This document shows positions 1-6,538 of a DNA stretch of 31,200 bases, in pieces. Origin of the DNA: Syntrophaceae bacterium UBA2192 (lineage in GTDB: Bacteria > Desulfobacterota > Syntrophia > Syntrophales > UBA2192); NCBI GenBank assembly GCA_002327315.1, contig DCVI01000052.1, positions 1 to 31,200 of the forward strand, read 5' to 3'. Position 1 is the first letter of the stretch, and each line of letters begins with the position of its first letter. The notes beneath the pieces are model-generated. The model was not told the DNA's origin, searched no databases, and worked only from the letters and a program-made list of their open reading frames with translations. Both the position numbers and the translations under genes were made by a program.

Positions 1-228
1 CTAACAGGAACATTTGTTCTTAAAACAGGGGCTCGAATTCCCGGGAGTATGTCGGGCCTTTACACGGGAGAGGATTCGCACGACCAGACGGTTAAAATGA
101 TATCACTAAAACAGGGCACTTTAAGAATTCAGATCAAAAAGCAAGCGCTCAAGGTGAAGCAGATACAGGGCGACAGCCTCCGGGTACACGGAAGAACCAA
201 AGGCAAGAATGGGGTAAAACAAAATTAG
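1..228 (+). CDS. 3' end of an unidentified gene (cut by window edge)
   Basis: Frame 1 is open from the first base to a TAG at 226-228, giving 75 sense codons with no start required inside the window. The translation begins LTGTFVLKTGARIPG and ends RTKGKNGVKQN; it is basic near its end (IQIKKQALKVKQ) and shows no motif I recognise. An internal ATG lies at 49, but no good ribosome binding site precedes it, so a gene entering from the left is likelier than a small complete gene. A chance opening of this length is possible at this base composition, so confidence is moderate. Confidence 0.4.
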   Translation, partial: LTGTFVLKTGARIPGSMSGLYTGEDSHDQTVKMISLKQGTLRIQIKKQALKVKQIQGDSLRVHGRTKGKNGVKQN

Positions 229-251
229 ACTTAACTAATTGACTTATTGCA

Positions 252-282
252 TGGAAACAGTGTCGGGCTCGCTATTCGCACC
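252..282 (+). repeat. Partial copy of the 31-nt intergenic repeat
   Basis: The last 14 bases, tcgctattcgcacc, match the end of the copy at 1837-1867 (tcgcgattcgcacc) at 13 of 14 positions. The first half is not recognisably conserved. This is the weakest member of the family. Confidence 0.3.
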
Positions 283-404
283 GGTCCATGTCAGCAACCA
301 GGTTTCACCCCATTGTGCAGGATGATTTCACGGCTGCGGGTGGAGGGAAGGGGTCAATGGAGAGCGGAAACTGTAATACTTTTGCACCCTCACAGGAGGG
401 CACA

Positions 405-1661
405 ATGCACTATCGGCTGAACGTGTGCAGCGCCACGCCAGTGCTTGTTTGTGTGCTGGCACTCACACTCATAACCGCATTCTCCACCGTCGGGCTGACA
501 AGTGTTCTTGCGATGACCGGTGCCGCTGCCGCCAGCCGCGAGGATAAAGCCCTGCCGACCCTTGATGGCAAGCCGCCGCTGGTCATCGGGCATCGAGGTG
601 CGTCAGGCTATCTGCCCGAGCACACACTCGAGGCTTATCAGCTGGCGATCGATCAGGGCGCCGAGGTGATCGAGCCCGACTTTATTTCGACCAGGGACGG
701 CGTGTTGATCGCACGCCATGACCCAAACCTCGCTACCAGCACCAACGTGGCCTCCCGGCGCGAGTTCGCTGACCGCAAGCGAGTGGATTGGCCGGTGGAT
801 GGCGAAAAGCAAACGGGCTGGTTTGCCCACGACTTTACCCTGGCGGAGATCAAGAAGCTGGGCACCGTGATCACAGATCCTGAGCGTCCTCAAGAGTACA
901 ACGGGGAATTCAAGGTCGCGACGATGCAGGAGATTTTCGATCTGGTCAAAACGCAGAGCGCGAAACTTGGCCGTACCGTTATCATCTACCCTGAGACCAA
1001 GAACCCGACCTATCACCGCGACCTTGGGCTCCCGCTGGAGGACAAGCTGATCGCCGCGCTCAATGCGGCGGGGTGGAACAGCCGGTCCGCGCCTGTGTTC
1101 GTGCAGAGCTTCGAGCCGAGCAGCCTGAAGGAGATGCGCAGCAAGGGGTTGAAGACGCGCATGGTGCAACTCATTGACGGCGATGACATCGACTTGAAGA
1201 CCGGCAAGATCACCTATGCGATTCCCTTCGACCGTCCCTATGACTGGTGCAAGTCCGGCGATGACCGCCTGTTTGCCGACATGGTTACGCCATCGGGCCT
1301 GGCTGAAATCGGGACCTATGCCGACGGCATCGGCGTCTGGAAACCATATATCGTTCCACTGAAGGGCCGCATGGGCAGGGCTGGACAGCTCGTAGACGTC
1401 AATGGCGACGGCAAGGTGGATCTGCGCGACGCTACAACGAAGCCGCCGACAGCTCTGGTGGCCGAAGCTCACAAGCGGGGGTTATTCGTTCACGTATTTA
1501 CGTTCCGCAATGAGGAGCGGCGCCTGGCTTCCAGCTATATGGGTGATCCGCAGGCCGAGTACCTGCAGTTCTTCGGGCTGGGCGTGGACGGCGTGTTCAG
1601 CGAGTTTCCGGACACGGCCGTGATGGCACGTGAGATCTATCTGCGCGAGGGTGGGCGCTGA
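405..1661 (+). CDS. Exported glycerophosphodiester phosphodiesterase (GlpQ type)
   Basis: It hydrolyses glycerophosphodiesters to glycerol-3-phosphate and an alcohol, probably in the periplasm. The ATG at 405 is chosen because an AGGAGGG site lies at about 394-400; the frame also opens upstream at 288 but without support. Residues 1-44 form a long hydrophobic signal or anchor. The GDPD signature follows: IGHRGASGYLPEHTLEAY (His63, Arg64, Glu72), the metal-site acid pair Glu90/Asp92 and His105 in ARHDPN. The C-terminal GVDGVFSEFPDTAV block is the family's usual end. At 418 aa it fits periplasmic GlpQ rather than the short cytosolic form. An insert DVNGDGKVDLRDA near residue 332 looks like a dockerin/EF-hand calcium loop. 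The family call is safe; substrate is not known. Confidence 0.93.
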   Translation: MHYRLNVCSATPVLVCVLALTLITAFSTVGLTSVLAMTGAAAASREDKALPTLDGKPPLVIGHRGASGYLPEHTLEAYQLAIDQGAEVIEPDFISTRDGVLIARHDPNLATSTNVASRREFADRKRVDWPVDGEKQTGWFAHDFTLAEIKKLGTVITDPERPQEYNGEFKVATMQEIFDLVKTQSAKLGRTVIIYPETKNPTYHRDLGLPLEDKLIAALNAAGWNSRSAPVFVQSFEPSSLKEMRSKGLKTRMVQLIDGDDIDLKTGKITYAIPFDRPYDWCKSGDDRLFADMVTPSGLAEIGTYADGIGVWKPYIVPLKGRMGRAGQLVDVNGDGKVDLRDATTKPPTALVAEAHKRGLFVHVFTFRNEERRLASSYMGDPQAEYLQFFGLGVDGVFSEFPDTAVMAREIYLREGGR

Positions 1662-1693
1662 GTCAGCCAACTCAAGCCGACCTGGTATAAAAT

Positions 1694-1761
1694 GGGGTCA
1701 ATCGTTACCCTTGACCGGGGGCGCACCCTAACCCCGCCTTGCAGGCGGGGTTAGGGTGCGC
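1694..1761. terminator. Tandem hairpins incl. perfect 18-bp inverted repeat
   Basis: The arms at 1721-1738 and 1744-1761 are perfect reverse complements of 18 nt, separated by the 5-nt loop ttgca. Just upstream, ggtcaa (1696-1701) pairs with ttgacc (1711-1716). The stem follows the phosphodiesterase stop by 60 nt and could end its transcription, but there is no clear U-tract, so a mobile hairpin repeat is an equally good reading. Confidence 0.6.
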
Positions 1762-1790
1762 ATTCATGTTTGGATCTTTCCCTGCCGGGA

Positions 1791-1817
1791 AGCCCCGCCC
1801 TGTGGGCGGGGAGCTTC
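1791..1817. repeat. GC-rich hairpin resembling an IS200/IS605 end
   Basis: Sequence agccccgccc-tgt-gggcggggagct folds into a near-perfect stem with a 3-nt loop. Hairpins of this type (ccccgccc...gggcgggg) are familiar at the ends of IS200/IS605-family elements. No transposase or TnpB reading frame is present nearby, so at most this is a relic. Confidence 0.4.
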
Positions 1818-1836
1818 AATATTCAGGGTAAACATC

Positions 1837-1867
1837 AGGGCCACTCTCAAATATCGCGATTCGCACC
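1837..1867 (+). repeat. 31-nt intergenic repeat, copy
   Basis: It shares the 31-nt layout of the copies at 7854, 10762 and 11320: a G-rich start, an AT-rich centre aaatatcg and the ending cgattcgcacc. It lies in a gene-free region just after the GC-rich hairpin. Confidence 0.45.
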
Positions 1868-2146
1868 ATGTCAAATGTCTTGTGTCCCGGGCAGAAGATA
1901 ATCTGACCGTGGCTGTATTCTCCGACAATGCCATGCAGAAGATTGTTCACCCTGCCTCTTGTTTCAGAATCATACTGCTTGATTCTTCCCTGCACATCCT
2001 GATTCCCATGAGCCCCAAGACAAGATATTGGGGAAGGGCATGCTTATTGCCAACTATCTAAAGAATTGAGGGAAAAGACCGATTCATATCTTTGTAAACC
2101 ATAACTGCGCTCATTCGTTTAAAAAGGTAGAAGGTTGGGTCAACAA
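1868..2146. other. Gene-poor stretch
   Basis: I see no convincing gene here. A 101-codon opening spans 1756-2061, but it starts inside the hairpin repeat, has no ribosome binding site, and its translation has no recognisable features. The segment upstream of 2197 presumably holds the promoter of the next gene, but I could not identify convincing -35 and -10 boxes. Confidence 0.4.
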
Positions 2147-2196
2147 AAGTCCCTGTCCGGGACTGTACAGGAGACATCCATTAAGAGGAGACGAGT

Positions 2197-2634
2197 ATGA
2201 AACATTTTCTGTTCACCATGATGATCATCCTTTTTGCCGTCTCGGCGCAGGCAGCCGATGTCGGTGTCTCTGTCAGCGTCGGCCAACCCGGTTTTTATGG
2301 CCGCATTGACATCGGGAACTATCCCCAGCCGGAAGTCATTTATGCGCGACCCGTCGTGGTACACGCCGCTCCCGCCGGTGTCGTCTATCAGCCAGTCTAC
2401 GTGCACATTCCTCCCGGTCACGAGAAGAACTGGAGCAAGCATTGCAGCAAATACAATGCTTGCGGCCGACCCGTCTATTTCGTGCGTGACAGATGGTACA
2501 ATGAAACATATGTGCCTCAGTATCAGGCTCGCCACGGCAAGGGTCACGGCAATGATCAAGGCGAAAATCACGGCGGGAAGAATGACAAAGGACACGAGAA
2601 GAAGAACAAAAAGGACAAGCACGGGCACGATTAA
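2197..2634 (+). CDS. Small exported protein with His/Lys-rich tail
   Basis: A GAGGAG ribosome binding site at about 2185-2190 fixes the ATG at 2197. Residues 1-19 (MKHFLFTMMIILFAVSAQA) are a clear signal peptide with an AQA cleavage site. The mature N-terminal half is Tyr/Pro/Val-rich, followed by HIPPGHEKNWSKHCSKYNAC and a block VYFVRDRWYNETYVPQY. The last ~40 residues are almost entirely Lys, His, Gly, Asp, Asn and Glu and end in KHGHD. It resembles small hypothetical periplasmic proteins of proteobacteria. The tail could bind metal or an acidic polymer; this is inference only. It is followed by a strong terminator, so it is probably a single-gene unit. Confidence 0.8.
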   Translation: MKHFLFTMMIILFAVSAQAADVGVSVSVGQPGFYGRIDIGNYPQPEVIYARPVVVHAAPAGVVYQPVYVHIPPGHEKNWSKHCSKYNACGRPVYFVRDRWYNETYVPQYQARHGKGHGNDQGENHGGKNDKGHEKKNKKDKHGHD

Positions 2635-2688
2635 GAGTGATCCGTTGAGGTCCTGGCCGGTGGGGATAGCGGTCTGGGCGTCGTAATT

Positions 2689-2731
2689 GCCGGGTGGATG
2701 CATTTTATTGCATAACCCGGCGCTTTTCTTT
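2689..2731 (+). terminator. Rho-independent terminator after the His/Lys-rich gene
   Basis: The outer stem gccgggt (2689-2695) pairs with acccggc (2715-2721), the inner stem atgca (2698-2702) pairs with tgcat (2709-2713), and the T-rich run cttttctttt follows. It is oriented to stop the + strand gene ending at 2634 and lies between two convergent genes. Confidence 0.8.
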
Positions 2732-2762
2732 TGCAGCGTTTATATGGCTAGTCCTTAATGCC

Positions 2763-3425
2763 CTATTGCTGTGTTTGTGGCGCGATCTTGATTTCCACTC
2801 GCCTGTTTCTTTGACGCCCGGCTTCGGTGTCATTGGTTGCCACGGGCAGGGTTTCCCCATATCCAACCGCTTCAATACGGCTGTCGGCGATGCCTCGCTG
2901 AACCAGTAGATTTTTTACCGCCATGGCACGTCGATTCGAAAGGTCCATATTGTATGCATCGGTGCCTTTGCTGTCAGTATGTCCTTCCACTCTCACAAGG
3001 GTGTTGGGGTATTGATTCAAAACACCCGCGACCCGGTTTATCTCGGATTGAAGCCCCGGTCTCAGGACGGTGGAGTTGGTATCGAACGTGACGTCGCCTT
3101 TAAAAGTTACCGCCAGGAGGTTCCCTTCTCTCGAAACGGAAGCGGCTTCCGAACTCGCCACAGCCTTGCGTATGTCTCGCTCCTGATCGTCCATCATTTT
3201 GCCGACCCCGGCACCCCCGAGCCCGCCTACGGCCGCGCCGATCGCTGCGCCAATCAGGGTGCCTTTCGTATCGTGACTGATGACTTGTCCGACAATGGCT
3301 CCCGCTGCTGCGCCCCCCGCTGCCCCATATATGGCGCCTTTCTGGGTCTTCGTTTGAGTTTCAGGTGCCGCACAGCCGGCCAAAAGTACAAGACAGAGAA
3401 ATACGGATACACTCACATTCTTCAT
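2763..3425 (-). CDS. OmpA-family lipoprotein with glycine-zipper segment
   Basis: Outer-membrane lipoprotein that anchors to peptidoglycan. The start is supported by AAGGAG on the minus strand just before the ATG. A lipoprotein signal peptide ends at the lipobox LLAGC (Cys18). Residues ~30-75 contain Gly/Ala-rich repeats (GAAGGAAAGAIVGQ, GAAIGAAVGGLGGAGVG), a glycine-zipper segment. The C-terminal half is an OmpA/MotB peptidoglycan-binding domain: the core RVEGHTDSKGTDAYNMDLSNRR carries the Asp and Arg that bind diaminopimelate, then AVGYGETLPVATNDTEAGRQRNRRVEI. At 220 aa it matches YiaD-like proteins in length and order. It converges with the 2197 gene. Confidence 0.92.
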   Translation of the reverse strand: MKNVSVSVFLCLVLLAGCAAPETQTKTQKGAIYGAAGGAAAGAIVGQVISHDTKGTLIGAAIGAAVGGLGGAGVGKMMDDQERDIRKAVASSEAASVSREGNLLAVTFKGDVTFDTNSTVLRPGLQSEINRVAGVLNQYPNTLVRVEGHTDSKGTDAYNMDLSNRRAMAVKNLLVQRGIADSRIEAVGYGETLPVATNDTEAGRQRNRRVEIKIAPQTQQ

Positions 3426-3523
3426 TATTTTCTCCTTCGACTACGATTGTATTTGCCATTCTACGTTGACTCTTCTCATTTTGATATATATTTCAGCTGG
3501 CTCTTCCTGCGCCTTATATTTCT

Positions 3524-3747
3524 TCAGTATCTATTGTACTTGTACCTGACTTCTTTTGGGTAACGATCCCTTGGAAGATCTCTCCAAGGACCGCCACTTG
3601 GTTGCGAGTAGTACCATCGATCGTTATTGTGATAATAGTGATAGCCACTATAGGCGTAGTATGGGCCTGCCAGCTCCACAGTGTGCGGAAGGGGCGGACC
3701 TTGTTACTGCCGATGCTGAACATGTACAACGAGTTCAAGCTAACCAT
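3524..3747 (-). pseudogene. Remnant of a Tyr-rich exported protein, probably frameshifted
   Basis: The minus strand frame from 3703 down to a TGA at 3524-3526 reads GPYYAYSGYHYYHNNDRWYY then SQPSGGPWRDLPRDRYPKEV and ends KYNRY. That Tyr/Trp-rich composition and the GPW...LP..R.P motif recall small exported hypothetical proteins common in deltaproteobacteria. There is no ATG in this frame; a GTG at 3679 is possible. The overlapping minus frame upstream offers an ATG at 3747 (MVSLNSLYMFSIGSN) and joins it only with a frameshift near 3700. I read it as a decayed or frameshifted gene rather than the 93-codon open frame that overlaps it. Confidence 0.35.
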
Positions 3748-3944
3748 AGACGCAGCAACTGCCCGATCCGTTATATCGAATAACGATTGAAGCACCGCTT
3801 GGTTGACAGTCTTCGCTGTCTTTCAAATTCATTGACGAGAAAACAAAATACGAAGATAATTCGCACAATATTGGCTATGGCCGGCGCATTGATCACGCGA
3901 TAACGTAATCAAGCGGAATGAAATTCGAGTGAGGAATACATGCC

Positions 3945-4316
3945 ATGCAGCCGAAACTGCGTACCACGATCGCCTATATTGCCGGGCGGATCATCTCGGG
4001 CCTGGACACGTTATCCATCTATGATCATCTGCAATCCAAGTCTGTAAGTTTTGAGGCCTCGATAAGCCCAAGTTACGTTAAGATATTCAATAGCGACAGG
4101 GGGTGTTATACCGCCGGGCCCAGGGAAGCGAACATCCTCGATCTATACGATTTCGGCCATGGGCATCTCATCGATCTGCAAATCGATGGGCATGAGTTCA
4201 AGGGTTGGGATGACCTGACACCCTGTGCTTTTAGTGGCGAGGTGAACGGGGAGGACATCTCCTTTTATGACGGTTATGAGTCAAAAACATTTTATTTCAG
4301 TTTTAAACAGCCGTGA
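3945..4316 (+). CDS. Hypothetical protein, 123 aa
   Basis: The start ATG at 3945 is preceded by GTGAGGA at 3929-3935; an overlapping ATG at 3940 is out of frame. I do not recognise the family. The protein is soluble-looking, without signal peptide or membrane segments, and slightly acidic. It has an N-terminal helix-like segment (IAYIAGRIISGLDTL) followed by mixed beta-rich sequence with aromatic pairs (FEASISPSYVKIF, SFYDGYESKTFYFSF), suggesting a small beta-sandwich or cone-like fold. It stands alone, with gene-poor DNA on both sides. Codon use looks normal. Confidence 0.6.
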   Translation: MQPKLRTTIAYIAGRIISGLDTLSIYDHLQSKSVSFEASISPSYVKIFNSDRGCYTAGPREANILDLYDFGHGHLIDLQIDGHEFKGWDDLTPCAFSGEVNGEDISFYDGYESKTFYFSFKQP

Positions 4317-4324
4317 TGACAGAT

Positions 4325-4378
4325 CGGAAACGGGGGGCAGGCCTCGAAGTGTGAATTTTCGGAGAAACTCATGATTAA
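4325..4378 (+). repeat. Dispersed repeat B, copy 1 (5' part)
   Basis: The segment shares gatcg, ggggggcagg, gaagtgtgaattt, gagaaactcat and attaa in order with the copy at 5887-5955. Here the matching 3' part is displaced about 130 nt downstream (4514-4530). Confidence 0.6.
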
Positions 4379-4380
4379 AA

Positions 4381-5042
4381 TTCCTCACACCAAGGTGCCA
4401 GGAATTTAGAAACTTAAGGAAATGGGTTAGTTGTTATTATGCTCGCTTACCCCGCAGCAACGTTCGACAAGCTCACGTCAGGCGCTGCGGAAAATGCGCG
4501 TGCAATCGTTTTCAAGACCTGACCGCTCAGTCCGTGCAGCCCATTATCCCCTTGACTGCCCCTGTAATGAAGGGCATATTATTTCTAAACGTTCCCGTCC
4601 GAAACCCATCAATCCCACAAATCCCTCTTAACCTTCTGGAGTCCAGTATGTCGGGGTGTAACCGGAAGGCGCTGATGTGATTGGCCCCACTGGGATTCAT
4701 GATCTCATTGGGGTCTTTGCTGTCGCCATCTCCTGAATCGCTCCCATGTATAAAAACCATCTGAATTTTCGCAAAGAGCAGGAAGCGGCTTTCATTTCGG
4801 GGAAGGCTAAAGCCGGACACGGCTGGTCAGAATTTCGCTCAGGTAAAAACATACTAAAAGCAAATCCCCTAAAGCCCGCTGAGAAACTGCAGAGGATCAA
4901 CATTGCTCAAGAAGAAACGATCCGTCTTTTCCTCGTGAGAATGGTTGACGGTCACGTCGTGAAAAAGCATTTTCATAAAACGCGCGATGAAGTGGGGGGA
5001 CAGCAAGAAGAGGAATCCCTTTTTCGGAAACAACGATTCAAT
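4381..5042. other. Gene-poor stretch with displaced repeat end
   Basis: No convincing gene. Bases 4514-4530 (aagacctgaccgctcag) are the 3' end of dispersed repeat B, separated from its 5' part by about 133 nt. Openings at 4431-4631 (+), 4527-4820 (-) and 4746-5063 (+) lack ribosome binding sites, family motifs and protein-like composition; the minus strand one may be a decayed gene. The last tens of bases hold the leader of the OmpA-type gene at 5060. Confidence 0.4.
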
Positions 5043-5059
5043 GAAAGGAGGACAGAGTT

Positions 5060-5770
5060 ATGAGAGGGAAATCGATTTTGATAGGGTTTGTTCTGCTCTT
5101 TATCGTGGCTGGGTGTGCTCCGAAGACTCACTTCGGTGTCCGCGACAAGGCGATGTGGACCCCTCCTGAATTCGACCAGACAGAGGCAGCCATTGCAAGT
5201 GCCGAGAGATCTGAAGGGGCAAAGTATTGCCCGGAAAAGATCGCCAAAGCCAAAGAGATGGGTAGGCAAGCGGCGGAGATTTACTGGATTTGCCGCACTG
5301 CTGAGGCTATGGCCCTTCTCGGCCAGGCCAGGGACCTGGCAAAAGAGGCCGAATCTTGTCGGCCTGCTGCAGTGGTAACTCCACCGCCTCCCCAGGCGCT
5401 GGCTCCGGCAGCCGCGGCACCAGCGGCCAGGCAGCCCATCAGCTTCCACGCAGTGAACTTTGATTTCGACAAATCGAACCTGAAGCCAGAGGCCAAGGTC
5501 GAGCTGGATCGGGCCGTGAAGATCATGCAGGATAACCCTGATGTGGTGCTCGAGCTCCAAGGCAACACCGACAATGTTGGGACCGACGCATATAACCAGG
5601 CGTTGGGAAAGAGAAGGGCCGATGCGGTGTTCAACTATATGAAGGCCAAGGGCATCAATCCCGACCGTCTCAAGGAGGTGAGCTACGGCGAGGGCAAGCC
5701 CGTCGCCACGAACACGACAGATGCGGGCCGGGCCCAGAACCGCCGTGTGGACCTGGTTATCGTCAAATAG
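5060..5770 (+). CDS. OmpA-family peptidoglycan-associated lipoprotein
   Basis: Outer-membrane lipoprotein linking the membrane to peptidoglycan. AAAGGAGG at about 5043-5050 sets the ATG at 5060. The signal peptide ends at lipobox IVAGC (Cys19). Residues ~38-100 form an Ala/Glu/Lys-rich helical region with four further cysteines (KYCPEK, YWICRT, ESCRPA), possibly a DUF4398-like helical spacer. A Pro/Ala-rich linker (VVTPPPPQALAPAAAAPAA) follows, then the OmpA C-terminal domain from residue ~130: NFDFDKSNLKPEAK, LQGNTDNVGTDAYNQALGKR, GEGKPVATNTTDAGRAQNRR. It is a second OmpA-type lipoprotein of different architecture from the 2763 gene. A strong terminator follows directly, so it is transcribed alone. 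Confidence 0.93.
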   Translation: MRGKSILIGFVLLFIVAGCAPKTHFGVRDKAMWTPPEFDQTEAAIASAERSEGAKYCPEKIAKAKEMGRQAAEIYWICRTAEAMALLGQARDLAKEAESCRPAAVVTPPPPQALAPAAAAPAARQPISFHAVNFDFDKSNLKPEAKVELDRAVKIMQDNPDVVLELQGNTDNVGTDAYNQALGKRRADAVFNYMKAKGINPDRLKEVSYGEGKPVATNTTDAGRAQNRRVDLVIVK

Positions 5771-5804
5771 CTTCTCCATGATCCGAGGGCATCTCCAATG
5801 TGAT

Positions 5805-5842
5805 GGGGCTCCCCCCGATGGTTTCATTTCGGGGGGAGCCCC
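5805..5842 (+). terminator. Strong hairpin terminator after the OmpA-type gene
   Basis: Arms 5805-5817 and 5830-5842 form a perfect 13-bp stem (ggggctccccccg / cggggggagcccc) with a 12-nt loop, 35 nt after the stop codon. A short atttcc run follows rather than a long U-tract. Confidence 0.75.
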
Positions 5843-5886
5843 ATTTCCACCCGATCACGTCGTAAAAGCAGGCAAGTTGAACAAGC

Positions 5887-5955
5887 CGATCGAAGGGGGC
5901 AGGTCTTGAAGTGTGAATTTCAGAGAAACTCATAATTAAGGACCTGACCGCTCAG
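5887..5955 (+). repeat. Dispersed repeat B, copy 2 (contiguous hairpin form)
   Basis: It contains ggcaggtcttgaagtgtgaa, then gagaaactcat, attaag and gacctgaccgctcag. Bases 5900-5907 (caggtctt) pair with 5938-5946 with one bulged G, closing a hairpin. Such ggtcaggtcttg...caagacctgacc hairpins recall REP-like elements moved by Y1/RAYT transposases; none is in the window. Confidence 0.6.
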
Positions 5956-6041
5956 CCTTCCACGCTTTGACTGATGTCTTACCCGGAAATGACCGTAGAT
6001 AATCGAAATCTCCGGGTGACCGATATTCAGGGGGTCTCATC

Positions 6042-6443
6042 ATGCCGAAGACAATCATTCAGGCGGCCATTCTTCCCGCCCCACCGGATCGGCTGTTTGA
6101 CATGTATCTCGATCCCGTGGCGCATGCGGAATTCACGGGCACTCCCGTCGTTATCGGCAGCCAGCCGGGTGCTCCATTCAAGGCCTTTGACGGCGGGATC
6201 TCGGGCACGATCCTTCAGGTCGTCCCGAAGCGGCTCATCGTGCAGTCATGGCGGGCGGCGCACTGGGCGGACGAGGATATCGACTCGACGCTGATCCTCA
6301 CGTTCTGGCCCGACGATGATGGTGGCCGCATCGAATTGGTCCACGTGAACGTGGCGGACGACGATTTTGCCGGCGTCAGCCAGGGCTGGCAGGATTACTA
6401 CTGGGAGCCCTGGCGCGAGTACCTGGAGGAGTTGCAGAAATAA
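6042..6443 (+). CDS. SRPBCC / AHSA1-like START-domain protein
   Basis: A small cytosolic protein of the SRPBCC fold, which forms a hydrophobic pocket for lipids or other ligands; the biological role of this one is unknown. Residues 1-133 span a whole AHSA1-type domain: it opens with IIQAAILPAPPDRLFDMYLD, the middle has FKAFDGGISGTILQVVPKRLIVQSWRA, and the end has TFWPDDDGGRIELVHVNVAD with the terminal helix GWQDYYWEPWREYLEELQK. The start at 6042 has only a weak GGGGGTC upstream. It lies 95 nt before the amidase gene and may be cotranscribed with it, but nothing shows a functional link. Confidence 0.85.
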   Translation: MPKTIIQAAILPAPPDRLFDMYLDPVAHAEFTGTPVVIGSQPGAPFKAFDGGISGTILQVVPKRLIVQSWRAAHWADEDIDSTLILTFWPDDDGGRIELVHVNVADDDFAGVSQGWQDYYWEPWREYLEELQK

Positions 6444-6538
6444 AGCGTGCCAGAAAGAAAAGGGGAAGCCACCCCCAGAGGATGGCCAGCGAACCCCTGG
6501 AATCGGATCTAAACCTTTTGACAAAGGAGGGAAGGATC

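Noticed and set aside
1756..2061. 101-codon plus-strand frame after the phosphodiesterase gene
   Set aside because: Its start lies inside an 18-bp hairpin arm, and it runs through repeat sequence with no protein-like features.
4746..5063. 105-codon plus-strand frame before the OmpA-type lipoprotein
   Set aside because: There is no ribosome binding site, no recognisable motif and a low-complexity basic composition; it ends inside the ribosome binding site and start of the real gene.
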